18,639 bases of DNA from Bacteroidota bacterium. Its GTDB lineage: Bacteria > Bacteroidota > Bacteroidia > Chitinophagales > Chitinophagaceae. Of this stretch, positions 1 through 6,485 are shown in pieces (within the stretch, counting starts at the first letter, position 1; each line of letters opens with the position of its first letter). Location of the stretch: positions 1 through 18,639 of the forward strand of contig JAEYQO010000049.1 of NCBI GenBank assembly GCA_023409975.1, given 5' to 3'. A program made the translations under genes and the position numbers. The notes beneath the pieces are model-generated. The model made no database searches. It was not told the DNA's origin and saw only the letters and a list, made by a program, of their open reading frames with translations.

Positions 1-77
1 GAAAAATCAAACAATAAAAAAGGATCAACTATTTTTAAACCGCAAAAGTTCTTAACATACTGGCCTAACAAAACCCA

Positions 78-114
78 GGTGGGTCAACATGGTCCGGAAT
101 GGTGGGTCAACATG
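78..114. repeat. Two direct repeats resembling an IS21-family terminus
   Basis: The 14-mer GGTGGGTCAACATG occurs at 78-91 and again at 101-114, a 23-bp period, followed by AACGGAAT. IS21-family elements carry multiple terminal repeats of this general kind, and GGTGGGTCAACAT-type repeats are familiar to me from Bacteroidota members. No istA or istB coding sequence is visible, so this is either the right end of an element lying to the left or a leftover end. The boundary with host DNA probably lies between 115 and 134. Confidence 0.5.
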
Positions 115-129
115 AACGGAATAGACAAT

Positions 130-293
130 ATCCAAAAGACAAGATTATTGATTGTTTGATTATCTATCCAAACCAGGAAAGCAACAATAAAGACTTATCA
201 AATTTTTTCGAAAAATTGAAGGCGCCTTCTTCGATAATCACTGAATATGTAAATTTTTTCAAAATTGGTATTGAATTACCCGTTATAAAATAA
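130..293 (+). pseudogene. 3' stub of a broken gene, possibly McrC-like
   Basis: The frame is open from the IS-like repeats to a stop at 291-293. From about residue 11 of that frame it reads like the tail of a real protein: a hydrophobic LIIYPNQ strand, a charged variable loop and a final ELPVIK strand. This resembles the C-terminus of McrC-type subunits of type IV restriction systems, which often end with a LIYP strand, a loop and a short last beta strand. The first ten or so residues come from the insertion-end repeats and are not native. The body of the gene is absent, so the product is non-functional. The family assignment is a weak inference from about 50 residues; the broken state is much surer. 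It lies 23 bp upstream of, and co-directional with, the next gene. Confidence 0.4.
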
Positions 294-316
294 TAAAAAC
301 AAACAAACTAGATTAC

Positions 317-2062
317 ATGCCGATAGAGTACTCAGTCAATATTGCTTACGACGATATTTATAATGATTATGAAGCAGTAGATATTGACGCATTACTTGCG
401 GATATACCTACAAAAATGGCACTTGCATTGGTGTGCCATTACAATGCTCAAATCCACACTCAGGAGAAAAATCCGCAGTTTCAAATTCAAGCAATAAGTG
501 AATGGTCACAAAGGTTTACTCCTGCGACAAGACAAAAGATACAAAACGTTATTGATCGTTTCAATGCAAGGCAAGCTTCGAACTTCAACTTTATTAATAA
601 CGTCAGTTCTCTATTGTTTATCGAAAAGCTTTTAGTAATTCATAACGATCTCCCTGTCGTGGGAGATTTAACAGAGCTGCAGGAAGAGAACCTGTTCAAG
701 GCATACCTATACTTTTCTGCTAAATGGACAAAAGCACAAGTAAATGGCGCAATAAAATATCGTGATATATCAGTTTCAGCAATGGGATTAGTAATGATGT
801 TGCCATACAGTGAGCTTTTGGAATTTAAGGACTTTAGATTGCAATTTCTTAAAGCAGTTTATTTCTTCAAATTTTGTGAGAATAACGAGATATTTAAAGA
901 GTATTTAGAAGTGTTTCTGAAAGCCAGAAGCGTAAGCACATGGAACGAGTATGTTTTTAATTTAGTTAGCGTATACATTTTTCTTCTTGGTGAGGATAAT
1001 GTGAAATCTGTTTTGCAATTCGACGAAAAAAGCAAAAATGTCTTTTCCTCACTCGAAAATTTTTGTGTTGATGTTCAAACATTTGAGGCTAAGGAAGATT
1101 TCCTTACACTCAGAGCTGCGCCAATTTATAAGTATTCCCACAATGAATTATTATTTCTCAACATCAACTTTCTTATAGATAAGATTTACCAAGGTATCAT
1201 TTTCGATTTCGCAGATGTTCTTATAGCGAATGGAGTTCAGTATAAAGGTAAGCCAATTAAAAACAGGCAACAATTCTTTGGAATATTCGGCGATGAATTT
1301 ATTGAACCTGGACTATTCTATGAAGTCATCAAAAATGTCTTTCGTCAAAAAGACTATGTTCATTATACCGGTGACCAATTAAAAACAATGTTTGGGGAAG
1401 GTGCTCCTGATTACCTAATAATTGATAACGCAAAAGTCTATGCATTTGAATATAAGAATACCTTCTTTAGCGGACCTGTTAAATACACGTTTGATATTGA
1501 CAAGATAAAGCAGGAGTTGGATAAGAAGTTTGTTGCAAACGAAGCAGGTAGACCTAAAGGGGTAAGTCAGTTAGTAAATTTTATTGAAGATTTTTCCCAG
1601 GGGCGATATGACATGATCCTGAAGCAAAAAAGAGAGGCTCATATTATCTATCCAATTCTGGTAACGCAAGATTTTACTTTTAATTTACCGGTAGTGTACT
1701 CGCTGATTTTATCACGATATAATGAAATTCTCAAAGCAAGTAATAGGATCGACAAACGATTGCAAATAAAACCGATTACTCTTATTGATCTTGATCTGCT
1801 GGTTAAGTTTCAGGACTTATTTATTTCAAAACGGTTGACATTAAATCATGTTTTAGCAGACTATCAAAAGTTCCTCGGACATGGCAAAAATTCAATTGAT
1901 AAGTCATTATCATTCCACAAATACTTGCATGTGAAAACATCAAGGATAGATTATGGTTCACCTAAAATGTTTATGGAAGAAATAAAAAATCGTTTGTTCC
2001 CTGATAAAAAAGAAGAGCATCAGCCTGCGGTAGCTAAGCCAACACACAACGCAGAACATTAG
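317..2062 (+). CDS. Orphan PD-(D/E)XK nuclease-like protein (581 aa)
   Basis: I do not recognise a named family. The N-terminal 300 residues are mostly alpha-helical with no obvious motif. The C-terminal half carries a PD-(D/E)XK nuclease core: acidic helix near E330-E336, P364-D365, a hydrophobic strand, then E378-Y379-K380, with a KGVSQL helix around residues 414-419 that could supply the downstream Gln. This predicts a metal-dependent DNA or RNA nuclease, probably cytoplasmic, since there is no signal peptide or membrane segment. The ATG at 317 follows an A-rich leader without a Shine-Dalgarno, usual for Bacteroidota. It starts 23 bp after a broken restriction-like gene, so a defence role is plausible but inferred. 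The last dozen residues (after about Q569) are encoded by sequence of the following repeat-bounded block and may not be ancestral. AT-rich compared with the right half of the window. Confidence 0.75.
   Translation: MPIEYSVNIAYDDIYNDYEAVDIDALLADIPTKMALALVCHYNAQIHTQEKNPQFQIQAISEWSQRFTPATRQKIQNVIDRFNARQASNFNFINNVSSLLFIEKLLVIHNDLPVVGDLTELQEENLFKAYLYFSAKWTKAQVNGAIKYRDISVSAMGLVMMLPYSELLEFKDFRLQFLKAVYFFKFCENNEIFKEYLEVFLKARSVSTWNEYVFNLVSVYIFLLGEDNVKSVLQFDEKSKNVFSSLENFCVDVQTFEAKEDFLTLRAAPIYKYSHNELLFLNINFLIDKIYQGIIFDFADVLIANGVQYKGKPIKNRQQFFGIFGDEFIEPGLFYEVIKNVFRQKDYVHYTGDQLKTMFGEGAPDYLIIDNAKVYAFEYKNTFFSGPVKYTFDIDKIKQELDKKFVANEAGRPKGVSQLVNFIEDFSQGRYDMILKQKREAHIIYPILVTQDFTFNLPVVYSLILSRYNEILKASNRIDKRLQIKPITLIDLDLLVKFQDLFISKRLTLNHVLADYQKFLGHGKNSIDKSLSFHKYLHVKTSRIDYGSPKMFMEEIKNRLFPDKKEEHQPAVAKPTHNAEH
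2038..2048 (+). repeat. Left copy of 11-bp direct repeat bracketing the C/T-rich block
   Basis: GCCAACACACA here is repeated exactly at 2909-2919, and the similarity continues after a small gap as GAACAT in both places. This copy lies inside the 3' end of the nuclease-like gene. Confidence 0.5.
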
Positions 2063-2908
2063 CCACCTTCGGCTTCCCACAGCAAGAGCCATTCGTTCCT
2101 CATGGCACTTGCTTTTTGCTCGGCTTCCTTTCAGCTTCAGAATAAATCCAGGCAACAGTAATTCTCACCTCAACAATGCCCACGCTGCAAGGTAAAGCGG
2201 TGTTCCTCATGCCTATTCGGCAAGTAGATGCGCCAAACCAATGCAGCAGTGCCTGTAAAGCCGTTTATAAATCTGATAGGTACAGGCACACCTGCATTGC
2301 CCTTCGGGTGCTTCGCTACGCTTCGCAGTTTGTCACACTGCTTGCAGCTCATACGGCATTCGTCACGGCAGCTCCTGTGTCCTTCATGCCACCTCATTCA
2401 ATTCGTCCTTCGTTCCGCTCCATTACACCACGTTCGTAGCCCGACCATTTGCTGCAAGGCATGGCACACTACCTTGCCCACAGTTCCTAAGCACAAGTGA
2501 TGCACAAACCTTTTCGCAAGCCATGCTACAATACTCACTGGGTTCCATTCCGCTCCACTTCGTCCTACTTTCATTTCGGTCGCATTCAGTCCACCCGCTG
2601 CCAATAATTTTGCTCGCCTTGCGTACCACCGTCTGCGTTTCGGGGCTGCACTGACACACACCTTCGCTCATGCACTGACCCCCACACACAAAGCCTGGAA
2701 GTGCATGTCACGTTCCGCCCCTTCACTGTGTGTCCATCGCTCCTTTCAGTCGCTTTACTGTCCACCCCAGCCGGTGGTGCTCGCAGCCGCCGTCGGTCGT
2801 TCCTCCCTTTGGCGTCTTTTACGGCTCGCTACGCTGCCACGCTACAGCCGCTGTTACTCCCAGCGGCGGCTAATGCTTCTTTTTGCCGCAGGCGCTTTTA
2901 CCTTTTTT
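2063..2908. other. C/T-skewed gene-poor block, no convincing CDS
   Basis: About 850 bases where the plus strand is rich in C and T and poor in G and A. Because stop codons need A or G, long spurious frames open in several registers on both strands (for example 2176-2439, 2228-2500 and 2701-3003 plus; 2398-2661 and 2423-2689 minus), overlapping each other. None of their translations shows a domain, and they are rich in Cys, Arg, Ser and Pro as expected of non-coding sequence. Short words such as CTTCGCTACGCTTCG and CGTTCCG recur, and TGCACTGAC is repeated at 2647 and 2671. It could encode a G-rich structured RNA on the minus strand or be a non-coding part of a mobile element; nothing here decides between them. 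Confidence 0.5.
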
Positions 2909-2919
2909 GCCAACACACA
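2909..2919 (+). repeat. Right copy of 11-bp direct repeat bracketing the C/T-rich block
   Basis: Exact second copy of GCCAACACACA, 871 bp from the first, followed by GGGAACAT where the left copy has ACGCAGAACAT. It lies just beyond the stop codon of the minus-strand gene ending at 2931. Confidence 0.5.
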
Positions 2920-2930
2920 GGGAACATATA

Positions 2931-3146
2931 TCAGCTTAGATATTGCTCGAACCAATTTTCAACTTCTTCAACGGTTGTAAGCATGGTTATATCCTCAATG
3001 TGAAATCCTTCCGTTTGGGTGGCAATTTTAACCTGGTCCCCTTGTTCGACGTCAGCAATCATTTGGTTTTTTACTTCTTCAAAAATGTGTGGATAGCCAC
3101 TTATAAGCGGTTCCATGATTTGATGTTTGTTGTACGTTTTAATCAT
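2931..3146 (-). CDS. Hypothetical small acidic protein (71 aa)
   Basis: I do not recognise the family. The translation is acidic and looks like a genuine globular protein: an initial MIKTYNKHQ, a helix with FEEVKNQMIADVEQGDQV, a strand region around KIATQTEGFHIEDI, and a C-terminal helix VEEVENWFEQYLS. There is no signal peptide or membrane segment. The start at 3146 is supported by AGGA a few bases upstream on the minus strand and a TATATTTA promoter element at 3172-3165. It is transcribed toward the C/T-rich block and is divergent from the plus-strand gene beginning near 3290. Composition and codon choice are unlike the skewed block next to it, which argues that it is a real gene. Confidence 0.6.
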   Translation of the reverse strand: MIKTYNKHQIMEPLISGYPHIFEEVKNQMIADVEQGDQVKIATQTEGFHIEDITMLTTVEEVENWFEQYLS

Positions 3147-3164
3147 TGTTAATCCTTTTATCTA

Positions 3165-3172
3165 TAAATATA
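3165..3172 (-). promoter_or_regulatory. Probable -7 element for the 71-aa gene
   Basis: On the minus strand the octamer TATATTTA matches the Bacteroidota -7 consensus TAnnTTTG at all but the last base and lies 18 bases before the start codon. No TTG at the proper -33 distance is clear, so only the -7 half is supported. Confidence 0.3.
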
Positions 3173-3289
3173 GCAGAAATCCAAAAAGGATCGAAAAGCA
3201 GGACTTTTTTTGAAAAAAAATGCAGCAAATTAGGCGGCTATCACAGCTCCTGACATATCCGCACTGGTTTAAGCCAGGTGATCAAACAA

Positions 3290-3865
3290 ATGAGTGATCC
3301 ACAAATGACCGGACGGCTTACTGGTGTTCTCAAGAAAATCAATTTGGAAGACCAAACAGAAGCCAGAGGTTATCGGGCTATTCTGATCTCCCAAGAAAAG
3401 CAATATCTGATTGGCTTTGCTTTTGACAAAAATGTAAGCCTGGAAGGTGTATTCACTGCACCCTATTCATTGAGCAATACGGTTGCTCGTGATGCAGGTA
3501 CTTTGACTGTTCCGGCTTTCAATCCAGCGAACCTCGTAAATGCTCCGGCAGGTGCTACTCATTTCCGTTTATTAGTTGCCTTGGCTTGTGTGTCTGATTT
3601 TGAGTACAATGATCAAACTGGAACCTACGAGCCGATTGATGCTGCCAACAACGAGCTTTCTGATGTTGCTTACTCTGGCTATCTGGATTTGAGTACTGCG
3701 ATTGCTACGTCCACTGTGGTTACTGCTACACTTCCAGGCACTCCAACACTTACTGCTGATGCAAGTGTAATCTTCTGTATCGGTATCGAGTTTTATCAAA
3801 AAGTAGGTGCTAATTATTATCTGTTCAACTCAGGTAATGCTCTGAAAGTTGCTGACATTTTCTAA
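3290..3865 (+). CDS. N-terminally shortened member of a Bacteroidota hypothetical family
   Basis: The protein has the pattern I associate with a Bacteroidota-restricted family of roughly 250-270 residues with unknown function: a helical DPQMTGRLTGVL segment, an EARGYRAIL turn, then a beta-rich body with FTAPYSL, VPAFNP, APAGATHFRLLVA and a closing IGIEFYQKVGANYYLF. The usual N-terminal 70 or so residues are absent: the frame opens only at a stop at 3251-3253, and nothing upstream restores it. It is therefore a truncated copy that may still be expressed. ATG 3290 is chosen because AGGTGA lies 8 bases before it; GTG 3278 in the same frame is an alternative giving four more residues. No signal peptide or membrane segment is visible. 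A strong terminator follows 24 bp after the stop. Confidence 0.6.
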   Translation: MSDPQMTGRLTGVLKKINLEDQTEARGYRAILISQEKQYLIGFAFDKNVSLEGVFTAPYSLSNTVARDAGTLTVPAFNPANLVNAPAGATHFRLLVALACVSDFEYNDQTGTYEPIDAANNELSDVAYSGYLDLSTAIATSTVVTATLPGTPTLTADASVIFCIGIEFYQKVGANYYLFNSGNALKVADIF

Positions 3866-3889
3866 GCGTTAAATATTACGACCAGTTGC

Positions 3890-3917
3890 AGCCCTGTATT
3901 CCTACAGGGCTTTTTTG
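3890..3917 (+). terminator. Intrinsic terminator after the shortened hypothetical gene
   Basis: A perfect 9-bp stem (3890-3898 AGCCCTGTA with 3903-3911 TACAGGGCT) closes a TTCC loop and runs into a T tract (3911-3916). It is a textbook rho-independent terminator for the gene ending at 3865. Confidence 0.9.
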
Positions 3918-3957
3918 TGCCACTTCATTTTTCATCATTTTTCCTATTGTGGTGCTT

Positions 3958-4012
3958 CATGGTGCGGTCATGGTAGGCTTATGGTCGGGACAAGGTCGGG
4001 ACAGCGTCCGGT
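3958..4012. repeat. Five tandem 11-bp degenerate repeats
   Basis: Units begin at 3958, 3969, 3980, 3991 and 4002, each exactly 11 bp, with approximate consensus CATGGTCGGGA. Units 1-4 keep GGT at positions 4-6; units 3 and 4 share GGTCGGGA; unit 5 is the most degenerate. A period of 11 is not a codon multiple and is about one DNA helical turn, which suggests a protein-binding array or an origin-like element rather than a coding repeat. Confidence 0.6.
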
Positions 4013-4022
4013 CAAAATAAAA

Positions 4023-4050
4023 CAGCAAAGCCCCTAAAAGGGCAATGCTG
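4023..4050 (+). other. Hairpin overlapping the start of a small ORF
   Basis: CAGCA (4023-4027) pairs with TGCTG (4046-4050), then a symmetric AA/AA internal loop, then GCCC (4030-4033) with GGGC (4040-4043) around a six-base loop. It lies 10 bp after the 11-bp repeat array and covers the ATG of the 55-aa ORF at 4045. No T tract follows, so it is not a typical terminator. Confidence 0.45.
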
Positions 4051-4212
4051 CAAGCTGACGGCGACCTGACGGAAAGCACCACAGATACCAACCACACGGA
4101 AGATGAAAGATGCCAACGCCTGGATAAATGCTATGCACTGACGGAAGCCGGCGAACATGCCTGCCAAATACTAAACGAGGAACGGAAGGCACAGGAAAAC
4201 AGGAACTGCTAA
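4045..4212 (+). CDS. Possible small ORF (55 aa), unknown
   Basis: An ATG at 4045 opens a 55-codon frame ending TAA at 4210-4212. The product would be acidic, Cys-containing and helical (DERCQRLDKCYALTEAGEHAC, then LNEERKAQEN). The codon pattern, with many GAA, GCC, CTG and AAC codons and no clusters of rare codons, is compatible with real coding. The start is covered by a hairpin, and AAAGGG lies only a couple of bases before the ATG, which is poor spacing for a ribosome site. I do not recognise any family. It may equally be the tail of a degraded gene. Its position beside mobile-element-like repeats suggests accessory origin. Confidence 0.3.
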   Translation: MLQADGDLTESTTDTNHTEDERCQRLDKCYALTEAGEHACQILNEERKAQENRNC

Positions 4213-4512
4213 GAGGACAAACTGCCAAACGGCGACTGGTGATGATGCGAAGCTGCTTTTGCATAACTGATGATTTTTTATGAGCATCTCACCAGCGAAG
4301 GCAGATAAAAAACCAAAAGGAAACGGAATAAATGATGGCTCTGTGTGTTAGCTCTTGTGTTTATGCCGTAGTCTTTTAGTTTTTTTTGGTGGCTCTGTGT
4401 GTCGGGCTGCCGTAGCTAACTTGGCTTCAGAAAAAACATTCAGGCAAAAGCCATCGTCATTCCAGGCGTTGGAAGTATTGGAAAAGCAGCCCCGGAGGAC
4501 TGCCTTCTTTTG
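4213..4512. other. Gene-poor stretch with repeated TGGCTCTGTGTGT
   Basis: No gene of convincing size. A 23-codon frame (4280-4351) ends inside the first repeat and is probably meaningless. The 13-mer TGGCTCTGTGTGT occurs at 4336-4348 and 4390-4402, each followed within 30 bases by GCCGTAG (4365-4371, 4409-4415), so a longer imperfect unit is duplicated. Read on the minus strand the 13-mer is ACACACAGAGCCA, reminiscent of the ACACACA repeats that bracket the C/T-rich block upstream. Confidence 0.4.
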
Positions 4513-4863
4513 TTAGTATTCTTTTGGTAGCATCAGGCAGCCATCAACTAACCAGACGGTGGCAAGATCATAAGGGAAATCGCTGAACTCAATTTCCTGG
4601 CTTGTGATGTCTTTGCCGTTTCCATCATTGCAAACAATTTTGAACTTCTCACCTTCCACTCTATTCAGATCCCACACCTGGAATGGTTCTTTTCTTACCG
4701 CTTTGTTGGTTTGATGGCTAATGATTAAATCAATCAACCAGTAAGCGCCGCAACCCTCCGCCATTTCCTTTACTCCATCTGTGTACAAGATTTTAGTAAG
4801 GTTGTGGCGGTAAAAGTTTTCTGAACCCATGCTGCTTCCGAAGTAGTGATTTGCATTCTTCAT
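4513..4863 (-). CDS. DUF6876-type protein (116 aa)
   Basis: The signature NFYRH...LYTDGVKEMAEGCGAYWLIDLIISHQ (about residues 16-51) is what I associate with the DUF6876 family, a cytoplasmic family of unknown function common in Bacteroidota mobile elements and accessory islands. The C-terminal half has a beta-rich VWDLNRVEGEKFKIVCNDGNG section and ends with an ATVWLVDGCLMLPKEY motif. Its length is normal, so it appears intact. The ATG at 4863 follows an A/T-rich leader with no Shine-Dalgarno. It diverges from the truncated nuclease gene at 4928 across a 64-bp A-rich gap. Its presence supports reading this stretch as remains of an integrative element. Biochemical role unknown. Confidence 0.75.
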   Translation of the reverse strand: MKNANHYFGSSMGSENFYRHNLTKILYTDGVKEMAEGCGAYWLIDLIISHQTNKAVRKEPFQVWDLNRVEGEKFKIVCNDGNGKDITSQEIEFSDFPYDLATVWLVDGCLMLPKEY

Positions 4864-4927
4864 GACTTAAAAATTTTAATTTTTAAAAGAAAAAAGAGAA
4901 AAAAAGAAAGCATCATCACCAGGCGGC

Positions 4928-5338
4928 GTGGTTGATATGTTCGGAAAGAATGAAACAGAAATCCGGTTTCTTGGAATAGATGCTCCAGAGATAAGAAAGT
5001 CGAAGAAACTAAAGCAAGATGAAAGGGAAACGCATTTGCCTGGTCAATTACTTTTGGAGTTAGGGAAAGCATCTAAACATTTTCTTTCTACAATTGCCAC
5101 AGAAGGAACTTGGGTGTCAGTTGTAATGGAGCAGCAGCATAGTTATGACTTATATGGAAGGATGTTAGCTTACGTCTTGTTGCTTGATGGTAGCTGTTTG
5201 AATGAGATAATGATCCACGAAGGATACGCAAAACCCTATGATAAATATTGGTGTGCTGCCCTGAGTGATTATCAAATATTGAATAACTTTGCGAGAAATA
5301 ACCGGAGAGGTCTTTATAATATTGTACCGGTATTTTAG
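4928..5338 (+). pseudogene. N-terminally truncated thermonuclease-like (SNase) gene
   Basis: The frame encodes most of a staphylococcal-nuclease (SNase) fold: IRFLGIDAPE (residues 12-21) and YDLYGRMLAYV (73-83), then a helix LNEIMIHEGYAK. The four residues matching SNase Arg35, Asp40, Glu43 and Arg87 are present as R13, D18, E21 and R78 with the correct 5 and 8 residue spacing. Missing is the N-terminal strand with the VxDGDT motif, whose Asp (Asp21 in SNase) helps bind calcium. The frame upstream of the GTG at 4928 reads only Lys/Glu-rich sequence back to a stop at 4877-4879. The product would normally cleave DNA or RNA to 3'-phosphates, often after secretion, but this copy also lacks any signal peptide. 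I infer a 5' deletion; a degraded but expressed protein cannot be excluded. Confidence 0.65.
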
Positions 5339-5382
5339 TTAGAAAAGATTTTGTCTTTTGCTTTCTCATATTTAAAAAAGCG

Positions 5383-5402
5383 TGTTGCCCATTTGTTGCC
5401 CA
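5383..5402. repeat. Direct repeat TGTTGCCCA, 11-bp offset
   Basis: TGTTGCCCA occurs at 5383-5391 and 5394-5402, 11 bp apart, in the gap between the truncated nuclease and a gene stub. It may be a recombinase or regulator site or a chance duplication. Confidence 0.35.
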
Positions 5403-5419
5403 ACCGCTGAAATCCTTAG

Positions 5420-5614
5420 CTATATTGCGTTTTTCAAATTCTGTATTGGGAAGTAGGTAAAGACTTTGGTCAACAGAACAGCGGAAATGAACTGATTGAA
5501 GCGATCATGAACAACACCGGAGGATTTACCACCGAACTGGATGGCCTCAAAGCCTGGCTGAAGTTTGGAATTGAGCTGAATTTGGTGACGGATAAATTTC
5601 CCTCAAATATATAA
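5420..5614 (+). pseudogene. 3' stub of an unidentified gene
   Basis: After an in-frame TAG at 5417-5419 the frame is open to TAA at 5612-5614. From about 5441 it reads as plausible protein: a WEVGKDFGQQNSGNELIEAI segment, then NNTGGFTTELDGLKAWLKFGIELNLV, two amphipathic helices joined by a Gly-containing turn. There is no credible start codon with a leader and no upstream body. I cannot name the family. It sits among other broken genes and between repeats and an intact regulator, so it is best read as the tail of a gene removed by deletion. The remaining gap to 5734 holds no other gene; no clear promoter for the next gene was found. Confidence 0.4.
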
Positions 5615-5734
5615 GCTATAAAATGGGCAGAATCTGATAAACGGCTAACTTTTTGAGACTAATACTAAATGAGGACAGAAGCCGATGTCTCTTAGCGTAC
5701 ATCCGGAGAAGGCTACTAAATAATAAAATATAGC

Positions 5735-6436
5735 ATGGATCAGTTATCCAAACGTATCTCAAGACTAACTTCCATACTTATTCATTTACAAAGCAGCCGG
5801 GTGATTAACGCCACACAGCTGTCTGAGAAATTTTCAGTGAGTATTCGCACCATTTACAGAGATATTAGGGCGTTGGAGGAGGCGGGTATCCCAATTATCA
5901 CAGAGGAAGGAAAGGGCTATTCTCTCATGGAAGGGTATCGGATTCCTCCGGTAATGTTCACAGAACAGGAAGCTTTGGCTTTGATTACTGCAGAACAGTT
6001 AGTACTCGCCAATAAGGACACTTCTTTTATCCGGGATTATGCAGATGCCACTTCCAAAATCAAAGCAATCTTGCGCAGTTCAGCACGAGAAAAAATCCAT
6101 TTACTAACAGAACGGATGGAGATTAGGCCAAATTCTACGAAATACACAAGCCATCTTCTGTCCACGATTCAACTTGCATTAACTAACCACCAACTAGTTA
6201 GTATCAAATACAATGATGAATTCAATGCCGCAACAGAAAGACAAGTTGAGCCTTTCGCCCTCTATAGCGAAGGAGAAAAGTGGATTCTGTTTGCTTTTTG
6301 CCGTTTAAGGAAAGATTTTAGGGCATTCAGACTAGACAGGATAAAACAGCTTTCCACATTAGATGAGAAATTTAAATCTCATCAGATGACACTGCCTCAA
6401 TTTTTTGAAAAATACTATAGTACCCCTGACAGCTAG
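5735..6436 (+). CDS. YafY/DeoR-like HTH-WYL transcriptional regulator
   Basis: A 233-residue one-component DNA-binding regulator. The N-terminal helix-turn-helix (about residues 5-60) contains INATQLSEKFSVSIRTIYRDIRALEEAG, the winged-helix recognition segment of the HTH_11/YafY group, followed by a wing with GYSLMEGYRIPP. A WYL domain (about 140-210) carries W183-I184-L185 in place of the WYL triad and the Arg-rich strand FRAFRLDRI (196-203). WYL domains are thought to sense nucleotides or other ligands. Length is typical for the family. The gene directly precedes, with a 49-bp gap, an NmrA-like oxidoreductase, and it probably controls that gene and itself. An imperfect palindrome overlaps its stop codon. 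The ATG at 5735 lacks an obvious Shine-Dalgarno. Confidence 0.85.
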   Translation: MDQLSKRISRLTSILIHLQSSRVINATQLSEKFSVSIRTIYRDIRALEEAGIPIITEEGKGYSLMEGYRIPPVMFTEQEALALITAEQLVLANKDTSFIRDYADATSKIKAILRSSAREKIHLLTERMEIRPNSTKYTSHLLSTIQLALTNHQLVSIKYNDEFNAATERQVEPFALYSEGEKWILFAFCRLRKDFRAFRLDRIKQLSTLDEKFKSHQMTLPQFFEKYYSTPDS

Positions 6437-6442
6437 TTGTCA
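6427..6442. promoter_or_regulatory. Imperfect palindrome between regulator and oxidoreductase
   Basis: TGACA (6427-6431) and TGTCA (6438-6442) form a 16-bp near-palindrome across the regulator's stop codon. It could be an operator for the WYL regulator or a weak hairpin. I found no second copy in front of the regulator gene. Confidence 0.25.
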
Positions 6443-6485
6443 CTCTACACTTCTACCTTAGTTCCAGATCTTAAAATTAGGCATT

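Noticed and set aside
2170..3003. Many overlapping ORFs of 70-100 codons on both strands in the C/T-rich block
   Set aside because: They arise because stop codons are rare in such skewed sequence; translations lack domains, overlap each other and have no plausible starts.
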